Shown here piece after piece: positions 7,378 through 13,884 of a stretch of DNA of 13,888 bases (position 1 is its first letter; the number at the start of each line of letters is the position of its first letter). The translations under genes and the position numbers were made by a program. The stretch is from positions 1 through 13,888 of the forward strand of contig JAUWQK010000007.1 in the NCBI GenBank assembly GCA_030611115.1. The letters run 5' to 3'. Source of the stretch: Deltaproteobacteria bacterium (GTDB lineage Bacteria; Desulfobacterota; Desulfobacteria; Desulfobacterales; ETH-SRB1). The notes below the pieces were generated by a model. The model had not been told where the DNA came from. It saw only the letters and a program-made list of their open reading frames with translations, and did no database searches.

Positions 7378-8118
7378 ATGCCCATACGCATTGCTAATTT
7401 ATCAAAATACTACAAAAAAGGCCTTAAGTCCAAAAAACTCGTTATAGATGACCTGAACTTGGAAATAAAAAAAGGGGAGGTCTTCGGTTTTTTAGGCCCT
7501 AACGGTGCGGGTAAGAGCACAGTAATAAAAATACTTCTTGACTTTATCCGGCCTGACTCTGGTGTAGTCACTATAAAAAATTTACCTGTGAATGAACCAG
7601 GGGTTCGCAAATATATTGGTTACCTTCCTGAAAATCCTTTTTTTTATGACCATTTGACGGCCCAAGAAACGCTCAAATTTGGAGGCAAGGCGGCCAACAT
7701 GGAGAAAGGAGTGCTGGAAGAGCGAATTGATCAACTTTTAACACGCCTGAAGCTCTCCCATGTAAAAAAACAAGCCATTCGCACATATTCAAAGGGGATG
7801 GTACAACGGTTAGGCCTTGCACTGGCCCTTATCCATGAACCTGAAATCTGTATTCTTGATGAACCGATGAGCGGACTTGATCCGCTGGGTCGGAGACTGG
7901 TAGCAGACTTGATTCTGGATATGCGCAAAATGGGCAAGACTGTATTTTTCAGCTCGCATATTTTGAGTGATATTGAAAGCCTCTGTGACCGTATTGGTAT
8001 ATTGAACGAGGGAAAACTTCTTTTTTGCGGTCCCCTTGAAGACTTTGTTGAGGAATCAAAAGGGCTGGAAGCTGCGTTTATTAAAGTTATAGAAACAGAC
8101 AGAAAGGCAAAAGAATGA
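7378..8118 (+). CDS. ABC transporter ATP-binding protein next to pilA
   Basis: A 246-residue ABC ATPase that should power the membrane protein encoded next. Walker A is GPNGAGKST (40-48), the Q-loop region is IGYLPEN (80-86, Glu in place of Gln), the signature is YSKGM (137-141), Walker B is CILDEP with D161-E162, and the switch His is H194 in SSHI. It belongs to the group that pairs with ABC-2 permeases (CcmA/NatA-like). It overlaps the permease gene by ATGA. Such a module next to pilA resembles pilH of the Myxococcus pilG-pilH-pilI set, which is needed for pilus formation; I infer this from context. The ribosome site is weak (GGA about 11 bp upstream), so expression may depend on readthrough from pilA. 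Confidence 0.92.
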   Translation: MPIRIANLSKYYKKGLKSKKLVIDDLNLEIKKGEVFGFLGPNGAGKSTVIKILLDFIRPDSGVVTIKNLPVNEPGVRKYIGYLPENPFFYDHLTAQETLKFGGKAANMEKGVLEERIDQLLTRLKLSHVKKQAIRTYSKGMVQRLGLALALIHEPEICILDEPMSGLDPLGRRLVADLILDMRKMGKTVFFSSHILSDIESLCDRIGILNEGKLLFCGPLEDFVEESKGLEAAFIKVIETDRKAKE

Positions 8119-8924
8119 ATAATATCTGGTTGTTAGCGCAAATTACCTGCAAAGAGGGTATCCGAGATCGTGCTTTATTAGGGATTCTATTTTTTGCAGT
8201 TCTCCTTTGTGTGGTCAATCTGATTTTTACCAACATGTTTGCTTATGATTTAGGTAAAGTGGCTGTTGATGTGGGCTTGTCTGTTGTATCTATCGCAGGT
8301 TTGGCTATCATTTTTTTTATGGGAATAAATTTGATGGCCAAAGACCTGGACAAACGAACCATTTATATGATTCTTTCACGACCGATTTCCCGTTGGCAAT
8401 ATATTGTCGGAAAATTTTTCGGACTGGGGCTTTTGGTTTTGATATCGGTTATTATTCTTGGTCTTTTTGCCGCAGGTTCTGTGAAATTTACCATGTTAAA
8501 CACTCCCAATTACATACCATCTGATTTTTCATGGACAACGTTTTTAATAGCATTAATTTATATATTTCTTTCTTTGTTGATCGTTACCTCTATAGCTCTT
8601 CTTTTTATAAGTGTTACATCCAGTTCATTTTTGGCCATGATAATTACAGCCGGCAGTTATTTTATAGGACAAAATGTGGAAATAGTCCGCAAAATGTATT
8701 GCCAGGCCGGAAATGATTCAGGCAATGAGGTGTCTAAGCAGCTTGTTGAGATTATTTCATGGATTTTTCCAAATTTAGCTATTTTTGATCTTAAAACAAC
8801 GGCGGCTTATGGTCTACCACTTTTTACTTCGGAATTACTTTGGCCTGTGTTATATGGAATAAGCTATATTGGATTGATTCTAATTATTGCCATAGTAATT
8901 TTTCAGCGTAGAGAATTAACATGA
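8115..8924 (+). CDS. ABC-2 type permease
   Basis: A 269-residue integral membrane protein with six hydrophobic segments, roughly at residues 20-42, 55-76, 107-128, 142-166, 170-187 and 240-262. Between the second and third lie MAKDLDKRTIYMILSRPISR, a conserved cytoplasmic loop of ABC-2 permeases that contacts the ATPase. It overlaps the ATPase gene upstream and the next gene downstream by ATGA each, so the three are translated together. The substrate is unknown. Beside pilA it probably corresponds to PilI of Myxococcus or to a general export component; this is inference. Confidence 0.85.
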   Translation: MNNIWLLAQITCKEGIRDRALLGILFFAVLLCVVNLIFTNMFAYDLGKVAVDVGLSVVSIAGLAIIFFMGINLMAKDLDKRTIYMILSRPISRWQYIVGKFFGLGLLVLISVIILGLFAAGSVKFTMLNTPNYIPSDFSWTTFLIALIYIFLSLLIVTSIALLFISVTSSSFLAMIITAGSYFIGQNVEIVRKMYCQAGNDSGNEVSKQLVEIISWIFPNLAIFDLKTTAAYGLPLFTSELLWPVLYGISYIGLILIIAIVIFQRRELT

Positions 8925-9754
8925 AAAAAGGCTTAATATTTTCATTAGTTCTATTTTTTTTATTTTTCTTGTCTGCTTATTTGTGCGCACGCACAAAGAT
9001 TTATAACCAGGGCACCGATGTGGCAGAAATACATGCTAGTGCCTCACAATTGCCTCCAGAAGTTATCAGAAGTCTTGCCGGTGAATTTAAGGGGATTATG
9101 GCCGACTACTTCCTTCTTGAAGCAGCAACCGTTATCGGTGCGCAAAATAAGTTGAATGCTGAAGATTGGAAAGCAATATCCCGACTGTTTAAACAATCCA
9201 TGGCCCTTGATCCGTATTTTAAGCAAACTTATTCTTTAATTCAGGCAACCTTGCCGTGGGAAGCCAAAATGCCTGAACGTGCAATTGAACTCCTTAAAAT
9301 ATCAAGCCAGCATCGTTCCTGGGACTGGCAACCGGACTTTTATATTGGATTTGATTATTTTTATCATCTCAAGGATAACCTGAACGGTTCGAAATATCTT
9401 ATGGAAGCATCAAAAAAGCCTGGGGGCTCTCCATTTTTAGGACTGTTGGGAGCGCGTTTATCTCAAAAAGGGGGGCAGACAAAAGCAGGAATAGTCTTTT
9501 TAAGGACAATGTATGAAAATGAAGAAAATGAAGATACAAAAAAACAAATAAAACAGAGAATGGATGCGCTTAAAGGAGTTTTGATACTTGAAAAAGCAAT
9601 AGAAAAATTTACCTTGAGGTTTGACCGCTCTCCCCAAAAGCTTGATGAATTGATAACAGCTGGAATTTTGTCCGCCATACCTGAAAACCCTTATTCTGAC
9701 ACATATTTTTATGATCATAAAACAGGCATAATTGCTTATGATACTGTGCGTTAA
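8921..9754 (+). CDS. Membrane-anchored helical (TPR-like) protein of the pilA-ABC cluster
   Basis: A 277-residue protein with one N-terminal membrane anchor or signal (residues about 4-24, LIFSLVLFFLFFLSAYLCA), so most of it should lie in the periplasm. The middle is helical and looks like degenerate tetratricopeptide repeats (WKAISRLFKQSMALDPYF, ERAIELLKISSQ). The C-terminus (SPQKLDELITAGILSAIPENPYSDTYFYD) resembles the end of pseudopilin-like and TPR proteins, with a possible small beta unit. It is coupled to the permease gene by ATGA. By position it could play the part of Myxococcus PilG, an accessory factor for the ABC pair; sequence relation was not tested. Its stop codon lies inside the repeat copy at 9749-9801. 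Confidence 0.75.
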   Translation: MKKGLIFSLVLFFLFFLSAYLCARTKIYNQGTDVAEIHASASQLPPEVIRSLAGEFKGIMADYFLLEAATVIGAQNKLNAEDWKAISRLFKQSMALDPYFKQTYSLIQATLPWEAKMPERAIELLKISSQHRSWDWQPDFYIGFDYFYHLKDNLNGSKYLMEASKKPGGSPFLGLLGARLSQKGGQTKAGIVFLRTMYENEENEDTKKQIKQRMDALKGVLILEKAIEKFTLRFDRSPQKLDELITAGILSAIPENPYSDTYFYDHKTGIIAYDTVR

Positions 9755-9801
9755 CGTCTGATAAGATGCCCGCCCAGGTCTTTGATTGACGGTAGGCAAA
9801 A
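9749..9801 (+). repeat. Copy A of a ~50-bp dispersed repeat
   Basis: Starts CGTTAACG and ends GACGGTAGGCAAAA. It matches 13104-13150 apart from one substitution at the start, a two-base and a four-base insertion and two differences near them. The copy contains the stop codon of the preceding gene. Confidence 0.7.
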
Positions 9802-10058
9802 TATCACTTGAAAGGGTGTATAAATTGCTGTCAAAGCTATATTCCATAAGGCGGAACAAGGAACTGGCTCTGTTGTTTTAGAGACTGAAAAGGACCTGTT
9901 CCATAAATTTATGGAACAGGTAGGGTCAATCTTTAATAATCTCTCTAAACTACTTAAATAGCAGCCTTTTTTGCACAATAGCCTGGTTTTATTAACCGAC
10001 ATTCCCATGCCGTTTGCGACAGCAACACCATGAAGTTGTGCATTGTATCCATATATAA
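9755..10058. other. Gene-free stretch with a palindrome and an unrecognised open frame
   Basis: After the repeat there is a 45-codon plus-strand open frame (9824-9961, ending SIFNNLSKLLK) without an early start codon. I do not recognise it and it is probably a gene remnant. The rest of the stretch, up to the PIN relic, has no clear signal. Confidence 0.35.
9894..9921. repeat. Perfect 28-bp palindrome
   Basis: The half-site ACCTGTTCCATAAA is followed immediately by its exact reverse complement. There is no T tract after it, so a terminator is less likely than a binding site for a dimeric protein or a chance product of duplication. Confidence 0.7.
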
Positions 10059-10235
10059 TTATAGAGTTTCGCTGATTGCTTTTAATTTTTTCAGATCATT
10101 GTCAAATGAAATTACGATCCTGGAATTAGAGGAATTTGCTGCAAGGATACAATCTACAATATCAATATTTGAATCTCTATATTTGAGCAATGCTTCAAGG
10201 ATTTTTTATTTTTTAGGGTATTCCTCTAAGCCGAC
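10059..10235 (-). pseudogene. Broken PIN-domain (VapC-like) toxin gene
   Basis: On the minus strand the frame reads LEEYPKK, then an in-frame TAA (10206-10208), then KILEALLKYRDSNIDIVDC and, further on, RIVISFDNDLKKLKAISETL before the stop at 10059-10061. The spacing of acidic residues (D in DIVDC and in SFDNDL) is that of the C-terminal half of PIN-domain RNases, as in VapC toxins. The N-terminal half with the first conserved Asp is missing, cut off by the repeat at 10227-10288. With a nonsense codon and no N-terminus it cannot be active. No vapB partner is visible. The family match is by eye and fairly good. Confidence 0.6.
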
Positions 10236-10288
10236 ACCTAAAGATAATTCACAGGTATCTGGATAATCTTATCAGTAAGAAGTTCGAT
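10227..10288 (+). repeat. Repeat copy shared with 6317-6378
   Basis: The same 62-base sequence as at 6317. Here it forms the 3' end of the complete ATPase gene and 11 bases beyond its stop. The broken PIN frame is cut off where this repeat begins. Confidence 0.75.
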
Positions 10289-11476
10289 TCTTTTTCCTCT
10301 GTTAATCAGGATGGCATAATTTGTCTTTGTGTCGGCAAGAAAATTTTTCAGACCTCGCAGTGCTGTTCGATTTACTGTGGAATTGAGTTTGATTTTTATA
10401 GGAATAGGACCAAATCTGCCATCTATGACAAGGTCTATCTCGGATTTATCGATGGTTCGATAATAATTAAACGTAAGCTGAGTGGCCATTGTAGCTTGTA
10501 ATCCCCGTATGATTTCTTCAATAACAAAGCTCTCAAAAGAGAACCCTGCTACAGGATGAATGAGTAAGGAATTCAAGTCATTGATTTTCAGGAAGTAGTG
10601 TAGCAAGCCCTGATCTCTGAAAAAGCCTTTCCTGGCTTTCTGTATTTTTTTTAATAAATTTTTAGTATAAGGCTCAAGATTTCTCCATAAAAATGTCTGG
10701 TGAATAATATCAAGATAATCCTTGATCGTTGAAACGCTGACTTCAAGGGATCTTGCCATGTCGCTCATGTTCAGTTGATGACCTGAAAACTGGGCAAGCA
10801 GGGTGAGAAATCTTCTGAAATTATGAATATGAAGACGGGGAAAGAGCATTCGTATATCCCTGCCGACATAATTTATTATAAAATTTTCCATCCACTGGAG
10901 GTGAAAGTCCGGGTTTTTCTCACTTTCAATGAGCGGTTCGGGAAATCCCCCCTTGAACCAGATGTGCATGGTCTGATCCAGATGCTGTGAGGTGCGAAGC
11001 TGTAAAAAATCATTTGGTTTTGCCGTGCCATCCGTCAACAGCTCAAATATGTCCGGAAGCCCTGTTCCATAATATTCATTCTGTTTAAAAGGCCACATCT
11101 CCATAGTTGCAATGCGGCCGGCAAGACTCTCGGTTATCCCTTTGACAATATCCGGGGAGCTTGATCCGGTTAATATAAACCGTCCTTTTTTATTCCGGTC
11201 ACTATCAATCACCCCTCTGAGAACTTTGAAAAGATCCGGATACTGCTGCGCCTCATCAATGATTACATTCTCGGTATTGAGCGCAAAAAAGGCGACAGGA
11301 TCACTTGATATGAGCTGATAATCATCCGGGCTCTCAAGGTCATAGTATTTCCAGTCAGGTCGCAATTGTTTCACCAGGGTAGATTTGCCGCATTGCCTGG
11401 GACCAACAATAGCTACCACAGAAAACATCTCCAGTAATTGGTTGATTTTTTTCTCTATGGAGCGTTTTTTACCCAT
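10238..11476 (-). CDS. AAA_14/DUF4143 ATP-binding protein
   Basis: A complete 412-residue protein of the AAA_14 plus DUF4143 class. Walker A is GPRQCGKST (25-33), Walker B is VIIDEAQ (71-77) and the sensor region is FILTGSSS (99-106), followed by LAGRIATMEMWPF, the usual 'LAGR' step. The middle holds a winged-helix-like region (MSDMARSLEVSVSTIKDYLD). The C-terminal PD-(D/E)XK-like part keeps E346-I-D348 but has KIK (361-363) where E-x-K is expected, so nuclease activity is doubtful. The biological role of this family is poorly known. A TTGACA/TAGGGT promoter lies just upstream and no clear ribosome site is seen. Its last bases are part of the repeat shared with 6317-6378. Confidence 0.9.
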   Translation of the reverse strand: MGKKRSIEKKINQLLEMFSVVAIVGPRQCGKSTLVKQLRPDWKYYDLESPDDYQLISSDPVAFFALNTENVIIDEAQQYPDLFKVLRGVIDSDRNKKGRFILTGSSSPDIVKGITESLAGRIATMEMWPFKQNEYYGTGLPDIFELLTDGTAKPNDFLQLRTSQHLDQTMHIWFKGGFPEPLIESEKNPDFHLQWMENFIINYVGRDIRMLFPRLHIHNFRRFLTLLAQFSGHQLNMSDMARSLEVSVSTIKDYLDIIHQTFLWRNLEPYTKNLLKKIQKARKGFFRDQGLLHYFLKINDLNSLLIHPVAGFSFESFVIEEIIRGLQATMATQLTFNYYRTIDKSEIDLVIDGRFGPIPIKIKLNSTVNRTALRGLKNFLADTKTNYAILINRGKRIELLTDKIIQIPVNYL

Positions 11477-11485
11477 GATATTTAT

Positions 11486-11514
11486 ACCCTACTCATAAAA
11501 TTAATGGGTGTCAA
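11486..11514 (-). promoter_or_regulatory. Candidate promoter of the ATPase gene at 10238-11476
   Basis: On the minus strand TTGACA (11509-11514) and TAGGGT (11486-11491) are 17 bp apart. The -35 is perfect, the -10 poor. The transcript would begin almost at the ATG, giving a very short leader, in line with the missing ribosome site. Confidence 0.4.
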
Positions 11515-11540
11515 GAGAGTTGCTTTGTTTTGATTTTTAA

Positions 11541-11678
11541 AAGGATAATACAAACGGGGCCAGACAAATCGGAAAAACAACTTTAGCAAAAGATATTATT
11601 GTAAAAAAAAATGGGCTGTATCTTCATTATGATGATGTCACAATGGTGATCTTTAATTTTTTTTGTCACCAAGTCTAA
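11541..11678 (+). pseudogene. P-loop fragment of a DUF4143-type ATPase
   Basis: A plus-strand frame of 45 codons reads GARQIGKTTLAKDIIVKKNG and then LYLHYDDV before losing similarity and stopping at 11676-11678. This is the Walker A motif and the next strand of an AAA_14 ATPase. There is no start codon: the frame begins after a stop at 11538-11540. The bases 11562-11588 nearly match 179-205 (one difference in about 27). It is a leftover in the 244-bp gap between the two complete, oppositely oriented ATPase genes. Confidence 0.65.
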
Positions 11679-11720
11679 TGGTATGTCAATAATGAATTCT
11701 ATATTCCTTGAAAATAATCT

Positions 11721-12920
11721 CTAACCAAATTCCTTTAAAAAAGTCATAATATGAAGATGTTCCACTCCCTCTACATTGCCCTGGGCAAAATCATCCATTG
11801 AAATCACTATTTTTCTGAAGTTGTCTTTTAACTTAAGCAGATTGCCAAATTCACGATCAATGGTTTTCTTATCTTTAAGAAGATAGGCTGCCTGGATATA
11901 AATTGTCTGGTCTAATTTTTTAGCAACAAAATCTATTTCCATATCCCTTTGTTTTCCAACATATACATCATATCCTTTAAATTTTAACTGCATGCAGATC
12001 AGGTTTTCAAGGATTTTACCCATATCTTTTTGTCTGAAACCTATAATAGAGTTTCGTAAACCAAGATCTTCAAAATAATATTTTTCATTGATTTCAAATA
12101 TTCTTTTTCCTGCGATATCATAGCGACTGACTTTATGAATAAAAAATGCACTTATTAAGAAATCAAGATAACTCATAATAGTGTTGACAGACATTCGTAT
12201 TTTTTGGGATTTCAGAAAGTCACTAATGTTCTTGGCCGCAAGTATACTGCCTGTATTATCAGAAAGAAAGAGTACTAACCGGTCTAAAAAATTTACATTT
12301 CTAATATTGTGTCTTGAAACCACATCCTTTAAAATAATACTATTATATATACTTTTTAAATAATCAAAAACTATTTCGTCTTCTAAATTTAAATGAATAA
12401 GGTAGGGCATACCGCCATATTTTATGTATTGCCCAAGAGAATCAACGGAACGATTGAGTTGATGGAATTTTAAAAATTCTCCATAGGATAGAGAGTGTAC
12501 CTGGATCTGAACATACCTGCCTGCAAGCAATGTGGATAATTCACCAGATAACAGATTTGCGTTACTGCCGGTACAGAATATGTCATAAGCAGGATTTTCA
12601 TTAAGATCTCTTAATGCTTTTTCAAATCCTTCAATTTCCTGCACCTCATCAATCATTACAATGTTTGGGCAAGTTTTATCGCTTTTTTTGATTATGTAAG
12701 TATATAGATCCTGATAATTTTTAATAATGTCAAATTCTAATTTTTCTTTATCAATATAAATTATGTTCGTATTTTGATCGGATTTTTCAAACATATCCAT
12801 TATCTGCCTCAAAAGATAGCTTTTGCCAACCCTTCTTTGACCTGTCAGTACTTTTATGACATTTTTTCCAAAATGAGGCTTGATTTGATTTAAGTAACTC
12901 TCTCGTTTGATTATTTTCAT
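11721..12920 (-). CDS. Second AAA_14/DUF4143 ATP-binding protein
   Basis: A complete 399-residue ATPase from another branch of the same superfamily. Walker A is GQRRVGKS (27-34), Walker B is IVMIDEVQ (87-94) and sensor 1 is FCTGSNA (115-121), followed by LLAGRYVQIQVHSLSYGEF, the conserved 'LAGR' block. The central part (FLKSQKIRMSVNTIMSYLDF) looks like the winged helix. At the C-terminus E328-I-D330 is kept, but the expected E-x-K is IQAAY (342-346), as is usual in this branch. It differs enough from the neighbour at 10238 that it is not a recent duplicate. Its promoter sits inside a 16-bp inverted repeat. The function is unknown; a toxin-antitoxin-like or accessory role is only speculation. 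Confidence 0.9.
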   Translation of the reverse strand: MKIIKRESYLNQIKPHFGKNVIKVLTGQRRVGKSYLLRQIMDMFEKSDQNTNIIYIDKEKLEFDIIKNYQDLYTYIIKKSDKTCPNIVMIDEVQEIEGFEKALRDLNENPAYDIFCTGSNANLLSGELSTLLAGRYVQIQVHSLSYGEFLKFHQLNRSVDSLGQYIKYGGMPYLIHLNLEDEIVFDYLKSIYNSIILKDVVSRHNIRNVNFLDRLVLFLSDNTGSILAAKNISDFLKSQKIRMSVNTIMSYLDFLISAFFIHKVSRYDIAGKRIFEINEKYYFEDLGLRNSIIGFRQKDMGKILENLICMQLKFKGYDVYVGKQRDMEIDFVAKKLDQTIYIQAAYLLKDKKTIDREFGNLLKLKDNFRKIVISMDDFAQGNVEGVEHLHIMTFLKEFG

Positions 12921-12952
12921 TATATCCGATCTTTTTTACTTTATTTATATAT

Positions 12953-13011
12953 ATTTTCAGTATAATGATTTTAAACTAATTTACAACTTTTATTTTCATT
13001 ATACTGAAAAT
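12953..13011 (-). promoter_or_regulatory. Promoter flanked by a 16-bp inverted repeat (putative operator)
   Basis: Arms 12953-12968 (ATTTTCAGTATAATGA) and 12996-13011 are exact reverse complements, 27 bp apart. On the minus strand TTGTAA (12981-12986) and TATACT (12959-12964) form a promoter with 16-bp spacing; one arm covers the -10 box and the other lies upstream of the -35. Centre to centre the arms are 43 bp apart, about four helical turns. The TATTTTCATTATA core recurs at 12912-12924 over the ATPase start codon. It looks like a site for a repressor binding as a pair of dimers. Confidence 0.6.
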
Positions 13012-13103
13012 TTTGCGAAATAAAAGTAGACTCGCACTTTTAATCTTCTAAATCAAGTTTAATTTGATCAACGACAATTATTTTTTTCCTGCGCATTGAC
13101 TCA

Positions 13104-13150
13104 CGTTAACGCCTGATAAGATGCTACCAGGTCTTTGACGGTAGGCAAAA
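13104..13150 (+). repeat. Copy B of the ~50-bp dispersed repeat
   Basis: Matches 9749-9801 in the same orientation; see that entry. Copies A and B enclose the block with both ATPases, the PIN relic and the P-loop fragment. Confidence 0.7.
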
Positions 13151-13155
13151 ATAGT

Positions 13156-13176
13156 TTATTTTGTTACACAAAATAA
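13156..13176. repeat. AT-rich hairpin downstream of hicB
   Basis: TTATTTTG and CAAAATAA (8-bp arms) around a 5-nt loop. It lies just past the hicB stop on the minus strand and might be a weak terminator. The low GC content makes this uncertain. Confidence 0.3.
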
Positions 13177-13207
13177 TAATTTTATGATTGGCTTTATGCC
13201 AAAAAAA

Positions 13208-13543
13208 TTAAATATGAGCAGCATGTTCTAAAGTATCTACGATCCATTGATTTAAGCTTTTCCCTTCGGCCATAGCCGCACTGGCAATATTTGCATGAAG
13301 ATTGGAAGGGACACGCACATTAAATTTCCCCGAATATTTTTTTTTAGGTTCAATATTACGTTTTTTGCAAGCATCAAGGAAAACTTTGAGAGAAATAGCA
13401 CCTTCTTTTTTTAAACTTTCAATATCCTTAGCATAAAAATCCGCACCTCCGTTTAGCTCAACGAATTCACCTCTAAACATTTCAATCTCAGGGTCATACT
13501 TGATCACAGCATTATTATTATTAATTTTCATTAAATTCATCAT
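13208..13543 (-). CDS. hicB: HicB-like antitoxin
   Basis: A 111-residue protein. The first half (NAVIKYDPEIEMFRGEF and onward to FLDACKKRNIEPKK) is the partially degraded RNase H-like HicB fold that binds the toxin. The C-terminal 40 residues (KFNVRVPSNLHANIASAA, then GKSLNQWIVDTLEHA) form a ribbon-helix-helix DNA-binding domain, the type that represses its own operon. The first ATG overlaps the hicA stop; two further in-frame ATGs (residues 2 and 5) are possible, with GAGG 7 bp before the first. It lies immediately downstream of the toxin gene. In the usual operon it neutralises HicA and represses the promoter. Confidence 0.85.
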   Translation of the reverse strand: MMNLMKINNNNAVIKYDPEIEMFRGEFVELNGGADFYAKDIESLKKEGAISLKVFLDACKKRNIEPKKKYSGKFNVRVPSNLHANIASAAMAEGKSLNQWIVDTLEHAAHI

Positions 13544-13689
13544 GGTAATACCTCAATCCGAGAACCTTCACGTTCAATCAACTCAGCACCAAGATAATTA
13601 AACAAAGCTTCTATCTCCTGCCATTTGATATTTGCGCTTACAGGGTGTGAGAAGATTCGTTCAAGTGTTTTCCGGTGTTTACGTTTCAT
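13540..13689 (-). CDS. hicA: HicA-like toxin, shortened to 49 residues
   Basis: The frame on the minus strand starts MKRKHRKTLERIFSHPVSAN and continues IKWQEIEALFNYLGAELIE, a close match to the N-terminal half of HicA mRNA interferases of the HicAB type. It then reaches REGSRIEVLP and stops at TGA 13540-13542. Full-length relatives of this subgroup have about 30 more residues, including an FHRPHP-like histidine-containing strand; here that part is absent and hicB begins at once. The toxin therefore may have no activity, leaving a live antitoxin. A TTGACA box at 13719-13724 (minus strand) is the only promoter element seen, with no clear -10. Overlap with hicB is 4 bp. The gene is not in the usual size range for annotation. 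Confidence 0.7.
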   Translation of the reverse strand: MKRKHRKTLERIFSHPVSANIKWQEIEALFNYLGAELIEREGSRIEVLP

Positions 13690-13809
13690 AAGATGACAGC
13701 ACTATGAGGCGGTACCAGTGTCAAGAAATAATTTGAGTACGCTTTAGTAAAGGGTGTTGAAATCAATTTATAATTTACAGAATTTACATAATAATTTCAA
13801 ATTGTTGTG

Positions 13810-13838
13810 TTGCAAAAGCCTCTGTTTTCGTGTATTAT
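13810..13838 (+). promoter_or_regulatory. Candidate sigma-70 promoter of the gene at the window edge
   Basis: TTGCAA (13810-13815) and TATTAT (13833-13838) with a 17-bp spacer. The spacer contains the left arm of the inverted repeat described next. Confidence 0.5.
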
Positions 13839-13881
13839 TTTTATTCGCAAAAACAAAAAATTATAAAACAAAAACAGAGGC
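13818..13881 (+). repeat. Inverted repeat around a promoter and leader
   Basis: GCCTCTGTTTT at 13818-13828 is repeated in reverse complement at 13871-13881, with 42 bp between. The right arm covers the ribosome site (AGAGG) of a gene starting at 13885, so it could act on transcription or translation. The 42-bp interval is A-rich with AAAACAAAAA twice. Confidence 0.5.
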
Positions 13882-13884
13882 AAT

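Noticed and set aside
9749..9801. Integron attC-like site
   Set aside because: The ~50-bp repeat begins with GTTAAC, but it does not show paired R and L boxes of an attC site and no integrase is nearby.
9751..10008. Minus-strand open frame of 85 codons
   Set aside because: It crosses the dispersed repeat and the palindrome and shows no domain; it ends in a frame created by the repeat.
10030..10266. Plus-strand open frame of 78 codons
   Set aside because: It runs opposite the PIN relic and the ATPase end, and its protein has no recognisable pattern.
13040..13096. Minus-strand 18-codon frame starting MRRKKIIVVD
   Set aside because: It faintly resembles the start of a PIN domain, but it is too short and lacks the conserved Asp-x-Asn pattern.
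13188..13202. Small TTGGC/GCCAA hairpin near the hicB end
   Set aside because: The stem is only 5 bp and its T/A run is on the wrong side for a minus-strand terminator.
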